From DAOUBP01 sp964474695 (lineage in GTDB: Bacteria > Chloroflexota > Anaerolineae > CG2-30-64-16), in NCBI GenBank assembly GCA_964474695.1, contig CAYYTK010000022.1:13512-77511 (forward strand): DNA of 64,000 nucleotides, in the 5' to 3' direction. Each line of letters opens with the position of its first letter. Within the stretch, counting starts at the first letter, position 1. The notes under the pieces were generated by a model, which saw only the letters and a list, made by a program, of their open reading frames with translations, was not told the DNA's origin and did no database searches. Positions 34,006 to 41,021 of the stretch are shown here, in pieces. Position numbers and translations under genes: made by a program.

Positions 34006-34098
34006 GGCTTCGAGGACGCCGGCCTGATCAAGACCGATCTGCTGAGCCTGGCCACCCTGGGCATGGTGACTGAGGCGTGTGCGCTCGTGGGGCGAGGC
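34006..34098 (+). pseudogene. DNA polymerase III alpha (DnaE/ImuC)-like fragment
   Basis: The frame reads GFEDAGLIKTDLLSLATLG then MVTEACALVG, closely matching the DnaE polymerase-domain stretch in which an Asp-x-Gly-x-Lys-x-Asp-Leu-Leu-Gly core is followed by a helix. Similarity stops at an interspersed-repeat arm near 34090, and nothing else of the roughly 1000-residue enzyme remains. It is a remnant and cannot encode a polymerase. Confidence 0.5.
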
Positions 34099-34260
34099 AT
34101 TCCGAGGAAGGAGACTCTTCGGCCACGATCCCGGGCACAGGCGATCAACCTGGCAATTCGACATTCATCCGCGGTCAGCGTGCTGGTGCAGGGTGTGAGG
34201 ACGCTGCGCCACCTGCCCCCAGCCTGAAGCTGTTGCCGCGCGCCTGGCAGGTCTTGGCAC

Positions 34261-34290
34261 TTGACGGAATCCCGAGTCATGCCGTAGTAT
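34261..34290 (+). promoter_or_regulatory. Candidate promoter for the P-type ATPase gene
   Basis: TTGACG (34261-34266), 18-bp spacer, TAGTAT (34285-34290). No MerR-type dyad or CopY box is evident between the elements. Confidence 0.45.
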
Positions 34291-34335
34291 CATCAACTGG
34301 ATCGCCTGGCCGTTGGTCGAGAAGGAGAGCCATAG

Positions 34336-36459
34336 ATGTCGGAGCTGAAGAAGCTGGAGTTGCCTGTTAAGGGCATGGATTGCGCAGAGTGCACCATGCA
34401 CGTCCGCGAGGCGCTTGCTGCCTTGCCCGGCGTGCATACGGTCGATGTCTTCCTGGCCTCGGAAAAGGCCGTCCTGCGCTACGATCCGGCCCTCGTGGAC
34501 CTCACAGCCATGCGCGGCGCAGTGGCAGCCGCAGGCTACTCGGCGCCCGATACCTCAGCGGCGGCAGCGCCGGTGGCAGAACCTGCCGCGCGGATCGGCC
34601 TCGGGGACTTCAACCGGCGCTTGCTGACCCTGCTGGCCGTGGTGTTTGGGGCCGTGCTGTTCGTTGTCGTGGTCGGCGAATGGCTGGGCTTGCTGGAGAA
34701 GATCACCGAGCGTGTCCCTTTGCCGATAGGCGCCGCCATCGTCATCGCCGCCGGTTATCCGGTGTTCCGCAACGTGATCCGCGCCGCCCTGCGCCGCCAG
34801 GTGATTTCCCACACGCTGATGAGTCTTGGCGTCATCGCTGCCCTGGCCGTCGGCCAATGGGCGACGGCCGTCGTGGTGGTCTTCTTCATGCGGGTCGGCG
34901 ATTACGCCGAGCGCTTCACGACAGAGCGGGCGCGGCGCGCGGTGAGAGATCTTACCGCGCTGGCGCCAAAGACGGCCCGTGTGGAGCGAGGCGGCCGGGA
35001 GGAAGAGGCGCCGCTGAGCGAGGTGCTGCCGGGTGACATCGTCGTGGTGCGGCCGGGCGAGAGCATTCCGGTGGACGGCGACGTGTTGGCAGGGCAGGCC
35101 ACGGTGGACCAGTCGGCCATCACGGGCGAGTCGATGCCGGTCGAAGCCGGCCCCGGTGCGCACGTCTACGCTGCCACCATCGCCCGCCTGGGCCACTTAC
35201 GGGTGCGCGCCACGCACGTTGGGCCCGATACGACCTTTGGTCGGGTCATCAAGATGGTCGAGGAGGCCGAGGCGCATCGGGCGGACGTGCAGCGCATCGC
35301 CGATCGGTTCTCAGCCTATTACCTGCCTGTGGTCGCCGGGATCGCGGCCCTCACGTTGCTGTTCCGGCGCGATCCATTGGCAACCGCGGCGGTATTGGTC
35401 GTGGCCTGTTCGTGCTCCTTCGCGCTGGCCACCCCCATCGCCATGCTGGCTTCCATCGGGGCTGGCGCCAGGCGCGGGCTGATGATCAAAGGCGGGAGGT
35501 ATCTTGAGCTCCTGGCCCGTGCTGATGTTTTGCTGATCGATAAGACGGGCACGCTCACGCTCGGCAAGCCCCGGCTGACCGACGTCATTGCTCTCAAGGG
35601 GTTGTCGGAAGGTGAGGTCCTGGCTCTGACAGCGTCGGCCGAACGCTATTCGGAGCATCCTCTGGCGGAGGCGGTGCGCGCTGCAGCAGTGGATCGCGGC
35701 GTGCCCCTGGTTGACCCGCACGACTTTTCTGCTCGGCCCGGCGTAGGCGTGCAGGCCAGGGTGGACGGCCGTGAGGTCCTGGTCGGCAGCAGGCGCATGC
35801 TTGCAGAGGCCGTTCCGTCGCTTGCCGGTGCCGAGTTGGCTTCAGGCGCCAGGCTGGAGGCTGAGGGCAAGACGCTGCTTTACGTGGCGCGGGACGGGGA
35901 ACTCGTGGGCGTGGTCGCTGCGGCGGATACCCTGCGGCCTGAAGTGCCGGCCGCGCTGGCTGAAGTGCGCGGCCTGGGCGTGCGGTGCGTCGAACTGCTG
36001 ACCGGCGACAACGAGCGCACGGCCGCCAACCTGGCCGGACGACTCGGCGTGCAGTATCGGGCCAATCTGCTGCCCGAAGACAAGATTCGTATCGTTCGGG
36101 AATACCAGGCGCAAGGGCACACCGTGGTGATGGTTGGCGACGGCGTGAACGATGCACCTGCGCTGGCGCAGGCCGACGTGGGTATCGCCATGGGCGCTGC
36201 CGGGACCGACATCGCGATCGAAGCGGCGCACATCGCATTGATGCGCGAGGAGTGGACCCTCGTGCCCCAGGTCCTGAGAATCGCGCAGCGCACCATGCGG
36301 GTCGTGGTGATGAACCTCGGCTTCACCGCCTTGTACAACCTGGTGGGTCTTTCGCTTGCCGCCTTCGGCCTCCTGCCGCCCATCCTCGCCGCGGCCGCGC
36401 AATCTCTCCCCGACCTGGGGATCTTGGGCAACTCGTCGCGCCTGCTGAAGCAAAAGTAA
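34336..36459 (+). CDS. Heavy-metal-transporting P1B-type ATPase
   Basis: 707 aa. A single N-terminal HMA domain has GMDCAEC (Cys16, Cys19). P-type ATPase motifs follow: ITGESMP, the phosphorylation site DKTGTLT (Asp402), SEHPLAEAV and GDGVNDAPALAQAD. The membrane metal motif, normally CPC, CPH or SPC, reads Cys358-Ser-Cys360 (ACSCSFALATP), so the usual Pro is Ser. The last helices carry YNLVGLSLAAFG and SLPDLGILGNSSRLL. It exports a metal ion from the cytoplasm; copper, zinc or another metal cannot be chosen with confidence. GGAGA lies before the ATG. No metal-responsive regulator is adjacent. Confidence 0.9.
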   Translation: MSELKKLELPVKGMDCAECTMHVREALAALPGVHTVDVFLASEKAVLRYDPALVDLTAMRGAVAAAGYSAPDTSAAAAPVAEPAARIGLGDFNRRLLTLLAVVFGAVLFVVVVGEWLGLLEKITERVPLPIGAAIVIAAGYPVFRNVIRAALRRQVISHTLMSLGVIAALAVGQWATAVVVVFFMRVGDYAERFTTERARRAVRDLTALAPKTARVERGGREEEAPLSEVLPGDIVVVRPGESIPVDGDVLAGQATVDQSAITGESMPVEAGPGAHVYAATIARLGHLRVRATHVGPDTTFGRVIKMVEEAEAHRADVQRIADRFSAYYLPVVAGIAALTLLFRRDPLATAAVLVVACSCSFALATPIAMLASIGAGARRGLMIKGGRYLELLARADVLLIDKTGTLTLGKPRLTDVIALKGLSEGEVLALTASAERYSEHPLAEAVRAAAVDRGVPLVDPHDFSARPGVGVQARVDGREVLVGSRRMLAEAVPSLAGAELASGARLEAEGKTLLYVARDGELVGVVAAADTLRPEVPAALAEVRGLGVRCVELLTGDNERTAANLAGRLGVQYRANLLPEDKIRIVREYQAQGHTVVMVGDGVNDAPALAQADVGIAMGAAGTDIAIEAAHIALMREEWTLVPQVLRIAQRTMRVVVMNLGFTALYNLVGLSLAAFGLLPPILAAAAQSLPDLGILGNSSRLLKQK

Positions 36460-36471
36460 GGCCCACCTATC

Positions 36472-36654
36472 CTATGGCTTGGGCTCGCCGGCCAGCAGCT
36501 CGCCGGCCAGCAGCGCATACACATAGGTGTCGGTCCACAGCGGCGCGCCGGCTGTGTCGCGCCGAAAGAAGACATCCTGCCGGTGCAGCGCCTCGCGGCG
36601 GAAGCCGATCTTCTCCAGCAGCCGCCACGAGGCGGTGTTCTCCGGGTTGCAATG
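36472..36654 (-). pseudogene. GNAT acetyltransferase C-terminal fragment
   Basis: On the minus strand 60 residues read HCNPENTASWRLLEKIGFRR and end ALLAGELLAGEPKP before a stop. NPENTASWRLLEKIGF is the classic acetyl-CoA-binding/beta-bulge region of RimJ/RimL-type GNAT enzymes. The N-terminal two thirds are missing; the break is at about 36655, where the promoter region of the sensor gene begins. Confidence 0.8.
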
Positions 36655-36704
36655 TTTTCAAATACCCGGAATCCACAAGAACCGATGGGTGGCGATGCCG
36701 ATTG

Positions 36705-36713
36705 TGGTATAAT
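36705..36713 (+). promoter_or_regulatory. Extended -10 promoter of the sensor-regulator gene
   Basis: TGG followed by a perfect TATAAT (36708-36713), with no good -35. It is 20 bp before the ATG at 36734. Confidence 0.55.
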
Positions 36714-36733
36714 GCGACAAGAGGTAGTCGACC

Positions 36734-39700
36734 ATGGTCTGCACGCCCCCAAGCGAAACGCCGCGGCCTTACCGATCTCGTCCTGTCATCGGCCTGCTGA
36801 CGCACGGCGCGGGCGATCCCAACAGCCAGGCTGTTTGGGAGGGCGTGCAGAGCGCGGCAAGCGAACAGGGCGCGCACGTTATCTGTTTCCCCGGCAAACC
36901 CCTCTGCTCACCCCATGGCTTCGAAGCCCAGGCGAATGTCATCTATGATCTGGCCGGCCCGGAAAACGTGGACGGCCTGGTGATCTGGTCGGGCGCGCTC
37001 TGCCACCGGGTAGATCTGCCGGTGATCGCCGATTTCTGTCGGCGCTACCTGCCGCTCCCGATGGTCACCGTCGGGCATCCGCTCGTGGAAGGGATACCGG
37101 GCGTGGTTTTGGACAATTACCAGGGCATGCACGATGTGATCACGCACCTGGTGGAGTTCCATAACCTGGTGCGCATCGCGTTCATTCGCGGTCCCCAGCC
37201 GCAACCGGAGGCTGAGCAACGGTACCGGGCCTATCTGGATGTGCTGGCTGAACACGGCATTCCCCTGGATCCTGCACTGGTCATCGAAGGCAATTTCAAG
37301 GAGAGCGGAGGGACAGCCGCGATCCACGAGTTGTTAGATGTGCGAGGGACCCGGTTCGATGCCCTCGCTGCGGCCAGCGACAACATGGCGCTCGGCGCAA
37401 TGAAGGCGCTCCAGCGCCGCGGGCTGCGGATCCCGACAGACATCGCAGTGGCAGGCCTCAACGATGAGGTTCAGGGACGGTTCATCACACCGCCGCTGAC
37501 GACAGCTACCTTCCGCAGCTACGAGATGGCGCGGCGGGCCACGGAGATGTTGCTGGCGGTGCTGGACGGCAAGCCAGTCCCCGAGAGAGTGCTGCTGGCC
37601 TCCCGGCTGCTGGTGCGCCAGTCGTGCGGCTGCCCCGATCCGCTGGTGAGTGAGGCGGCCGAGCTGCCGGCGCACACGCACGAACGCCCGCCGGCCGCAG
37701 GTCTCAACGCGCGTCGGGCTGCCATCCTGACCCATATGGCCGAGTGCTGGGAACTGATGATGGAGGCCGCGCCAACGCCCCAGCTAGAGAAAGTGCTGGA
37801 CGCCTTCATCGAAGAAACAACCCGCGGCGTCCAAGGCGGTTTCCTGGCTGTGTTGGGCGGCATACTGCAGGAGACGCTGGACACGGAGGGTGGTGTTTCG
37901 CGGTGGCAGAGCACCATTTCGATCTTGCGCCGCGAGGCCCTGCCGTATCTGCGCGACCGCTCGGCCTGGCTGCGGGCAGAGAACCTGTGGCAGCAGGCGC
38001 GCGTCATGCTCGGCGAGACGGGACAGCGGGCCCAGGCCCATCAGGCGCTTGAGGCCCAGGAGGAAACGCGGCTCCTGGCCGGCATCGGACAGGCACTGGG
38101 CAACGCGGTGCTCCTTGCGGATGTGGAACGGGCTATCGTTCAGGCCATCCCGAAACTGGGCATCCGCCGGGCCTATCTCGTGCTCTATGAAGATCCGGCC
38201 GCGATAGCGATGGGTGCTCGCCTGATCATGGGCTGCGACGAAAACGGCCCGCTGGCACTGGAACCTGGGGGGCGGTCGTTCCCGGCACACCAGTTCGTGC
38301 CCACGGTCCTGCCGGCAGATCGCCGCTGCGACCTGGTGCTGGAACCCCTTTTCTACCGGGACGAGCAGCTTGGGTTCGCGGTCTTTGAGGCGGATCCGCG
38401 CCTGGAAGAGGAATGCGACATCTTGCGTGAGCAGATCGCCGGCGCGCTTAAGCGATCCGAGCTGTACCGGCAGGCCGAGCAGGCGCGGTGTGTTGCCGAG
38501 GAGGGACGGCGCCTGGCCGAAGAAGCCAACCAGCTCAAGAGCCGTTTCCTCTCCACCGTGAGCCATGAGCTGCGCACGCCGCTCAGCCTCATCGTCGGCA
38601 CCATCGAGATGTTGCTGCGCGAGCGGGGCGGCCGCCAGGCCGACCTGCCCGCTGCCCACCAACGGGATTTGCGGAGCATCCGCACCAGCGCCCAGCACCT
38701 GGCCCGGCTCATCAGTGACGTGCTCGATCTGGCAAGCAGCCAGGCCGGCGAATTACGCCTCGTCAGTGAACCACTCAACCTGAGCGAGGTGCTGAGCCAG
38801 GCCGCCATGCTCGGCGAGGCCATGGCGCGGGAAAAAGGACTCGCGTGGGAAAGCGACCTGCCGGCTGACCTGCCCCCGGTGTGGGGCGATCGCACCCGGC
38901 TGCAGCAGGTGGTCCTGAACCTGATCAGCAATGCCGTCAAATTCACGGAGCAAGGCTACGTTCGTCTGTGGGCCGAGGCCAGCAAACGCCGGGTTGTCGT
39001 CGCGGTCACCGACAGCGGCATGGGCATCCCGGCCGCCGAGCAGGAATTCGTCTTCGATGAGTTCCGCCAGTCGGAGCGCGCCGCGCGGCGCGGCTACGGC
39101 GGCATCGGTCTCGGCCTGGCGATCAGCAAACGCCTGGTTGAGTTGCACGGCGGCGCCATCGGCGTCTTATCGACCGGGGCCGATGGCGCCGGCTCGACCT
39201 TCTACTTCACACTCCCTGTCATGCAGATGGACACGGAGATCGCGGCCGGCGGCGAAGAACGGTCCGGGATGGTGCTGGTGCTGGCGGAGCAGGCCGGCGA
39301 ACGGTTGGTGAACCATCTGGCCGCCTGCGGCTTCACGGTGAAGGCCATGACGCCGGCAGCCCACCCCAACTGGCTCGGCCAAATTATCGCCGCGCCGCCC
39401 GGCGCGATCGTGCTCGACTTTGAGCCGGCCGTCGAGCGCGGTTGGGAGTTGATGCAGGTCTTGCGGAGCAATCCGACCACGCAGGACATCCCGGTCATCT
39501 TCTATAGCCTCACGGAAGCCGAGGAGCACGGCGCGGCGCTGGCGCTGGACTTCCTGACCAAGCCGCTGGCTGCGAACACGCTGGCTCGCGCTCTGGCCCG
39601 CCAGGGCCTCGACGCGGATCGGCCTGGCAGCCGGACCATCCTGGTGGTGGACGATGAGCCGGGTATCCTGGAGCTGCACACGCGGCTGCTGGAGGAGCTT

Positions 39701-40348
39701 ACGCCCCAGTGTCGGATCGTCAAGGCCTGCAACGGCCAGGAGGCGCTGGCATTGATGGCGCGCCAGCGCCCCGACCTGGTCCTGCTTGACCTGATGATGC
39801 CGGTGCTCGATGGGTTCGGCGTTCTGGAGGCCATGCGGCAATGTGAGGGGATGCGCAACATCCCGGTGATCGTGCTGACCGCTCAAATCTTGACCCACCG
39901 GGACATGGCACGGCTGCAGCAGGGGGTGGTCGCCGTGTTGAGCAAAGGCCTCTTCACCGGCGCGGAGGTGCTTGGCCAGGTCACGGAGGCGCTGCGCCGG
40001 AACAAACGCCTGGGCAGCGAAGCGCAGCGCGTCGCGCGGCAGGCGATGGCCTACATCCATGAGCATTACGCGGAGACCTTCTCCCGCGAGGCCTTGGCGC
40101 GCGCCGTGGGCTTGAGTGACCGCTACCTGACCCAGTCTTTCCACGCGGAGACAGGGGTGACACCGGTGGTCTACCTCAACCGCTACCGCATCAGGCAGGC
40201 GCGCAATCTGCTCGAACGCGGGGAGTTGAATGTCACCGAGGTGGCGCTGGCCACCGGCTTTGCCGACCCCAGCTACTTCGCCCGCGTCTTTCGCGCCGAA
40301 GTCGGCGTGACCCCGCGCGCATATCAGCGCGGAGAACGCGGCGCGTAA
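36734..40348 (+). CDS. Soluble LacI-type sensor / histidine kinase / receiver / AraC hybrid regulator
   Basis: 1204 aa, no signal peptide or membrane segment. Residues about 13-300 are a LacI/GalR-type periplasmic-binding-like domain (VIGLLTHGAGDPNSQAVWEG through DIAVAGLNDEVQ) without a DNA-binding head. After a helical linker a GAF-like region is likely (about 440-590). The HisKA box FLSTVSHELRTPLS carries His611, and HATPase N, G1 and G2 boxes follow (NLISNAVKF, DSGMGIP, GIGLGLAISKRLVELHGG). A degenerate receiver (Asp895) and a canonical receiver (TILVVDDEP, Asp1019 in LVLLDLMMP) precede a C-terminal AraC HTH pair ending FADPSYFARVFRAEVGVTP. It is a one-protein phosphorelay and transcription factor, presumably sensing a cytoplasmic sugar-like ligand and switching on the adjacent transporter and methyltransferase genes. 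Confidence 0.88.
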   Translation: MVCTPPSETPRPYRSRPVIGLLTHGAGDPNSQAVWEGVQSAASEQGAHVICFPGKPLCSPHGFEAQANVIYDLAGPENVDGLVIWSGALCHRVDLPVIADFCRRYLPLPMVTVGHPLVEGIPGVVLDNYQGMHDVITHLVEFHNLVRIAFIRGPQPQPEAEQRYRAYLDVLAEHGIPLDPALVIEGNFKESGGTAAIHELLDVRGTRFDALAAASDNMALGAMKALQRRGLRIPTDIAVAGLNDEVQGRFITPPLTTATFRSYEMARRATEMLLAVLDGKPVPERVLLASRLLVRQSCGCPDPLVSEAAELPAHTHERPPAAGLNARRAAILTHMAECWELMMEAAPTPQLEKVLDAFIEETTRGVQGGFLAVLGGILQETLDTEGGVSRWQSTISILRREALPYLRDRSAWLRAENLWQQARVMLGETGQRAQAHQALEAQEETRLLAGIGQALGNAVLLADVERAIVQAIPKLGIRRAYLVLYEDPAAIAMGARLIMGCDENGPLALEPGGRSFPAHQFVPTVLPADRRCDLVLEPLFYRDEQLGFAVFEADPRLEEECDILREQIAGALKRSELYRQAEQARCVAEEGRRLAEEANQLKSRFLSTVSHELRTPLSLIVGTIEMLLRERGGRQADLPAAHQRDLRSIRTSAQHLARLISDVLDLASSQAGELRLVSEPLNLSEVLSQAAMLGEAMAREKGLAWESDLPADLPPVWGDRTRLQQVVLNLISNAVKFTEQGYVRLWAEASKRRVVVAVTDSGMGIPAAEQEFVFDEFRQSERAARRGYGGIGLGLAISKRLVELHGGAIGVLSTGADGAGSTFYFTLPVMQMDTEIAAGGEERSGMVLVLAEQAGERLVNHLAACGFTVKAMTPAAHPNWLGQIIAAPPGAIVLDFEPAVERGWELMQVLRSNPTTQDIPVIFYSLTEAEEHGAALALDFLTKPLAANTLARALARQGLDADRPGSRTILVVDDEPGILELHTRLLEELTPQCRIVKACNGQEALALMARQRPDLVLLDLMMPVLDGFGVLEAMRQCEGMRNIPVIVLTAQILTHRDMARLQQGVVAVLSKGLFTGAEVLGQVTEALRRNKRLGSEAQRVARQAMAYIHEHYAETFSREALARAVGLSDRYLTQSFHAETGVTPVVYLNRYRIRQARNLLERGELNVTEVALATGFADPSYFARVFRAEVGVTPRAYQRGERGA

Positions 40349-40425
40349 GTGTTTCCGTCCTATTCTCCGTTCTTTCCCTCCATTTCTCCGAGACACCCAC
40401 CGCGGCTGTAGGGTTTAATGCTCGT
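40349..40425. other. Short gap after the sensor gene
   Basis: 77 bp of C/T-rich sequence with repeated TTCTCCG and TTTCTCCGAG words; no hairpin terminator is obvious. Confidence 0.3.
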
Positions 40426-40443
40426 GTGTCCGAGCCACGCCTC

Positions 40444-40914
40444 ATGCCTATCATCTGCGTGATCGCCGAAGCCGACCCGTTCATTGCCAACCTGCTCCTC
40501 CGCTTTGCTGAGGAGAGTGGGGTGAGCACTGTGCGGGCAAAGACGGGTCAGGAGTTGTCGGCATTGGTACGTCAGTTCCGCCCGGAGGCCCTGATTGTGG
40601 AGCCGGAGCTGCCGGGCGAGCAGCGCGGCTGGGAAGTTGTGCGGGCATTGCGGGCTGAGGCTGAGGCCACGGCTGAGGCTGAGGCTGAGAACGGCGCATC
40701 ACCCTCAACCTTAGCCTCATCCTTGACCTCAACTTCGCCCCCTGCGGTGATTAGCTGTTCCTGGCTGGAAAAGACCGAGGCGCAGAGGCTGCTCGGCCCT
40801 GTCGCTTGGCACCTCCAGAAGCCGAACCTGTTCTACGGTGACTTTGTCAAGGCTTTGGAAGCGGCTGGCATCCTTGTACAAGAGCATTCAGGTCAATCTG
40901 ATGTACCCCAATGA
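40444..40914 (+). CDS. Receiver-like protein with altered phosphoacceptor
   Basis: 156 aa from ATG 40444; a GTG at 40426 would add six residues. It has the receiver fold order: CVIAEADPFIANLLLRFAEE (acidic pocket), ALIVEPELPGEQRGWEVVRAL where the phosphoacceptor Asp is Glu, and a Lys in WHLQKPNLFYGDFVKALEA. The Asp-to-Glu change usually blocks phosphorylation or mimics it. An insertion of repeated Ala-Glu residues, encoded by a GCTGAG hexamer array at about 40650-40690, separates beta-3 from beta-4. It lies between the sensor kinase and the binding-protein gene and may be an accessory of the phosphorelay. Confidence 0.6.
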   Translation: MPIICVIAEADPFIANLLLRFAEESGVSTVRAKTGQELSALVRQFRPEALIVEPELPGEQRGWEVVRALRAEAEATAEAEAENGASPSTLASSLTSTSPPAVISCSWLEKTEAQRLLGPVAWHLQKPNLFYGDFVKALEAAGILVQEHSGQSDVPQ

Positions 40915-41021
40915 AGTTCTCTTCGGAAAAGGAAGGAGGTATCCGCTACGACCGTCAAGCTGATCAGTTGATGACTACCCTGTTGACTCCCATCTGTTCA
41001 CCCAAAAAGGAGAGGAAATCT

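Larger units (their letters stand above)
33959..34335. other. Region between the exporter operon and the metal ATPase gene
   Basis: It contains a dnaE-like remnant (34006-34098), a single arm of the interspersed palindrome family (GGGGCGAGGCATTCC near 34089-34103) and the promoter at 34261-34290. No intact gene is seen. Confidence 0.5.
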
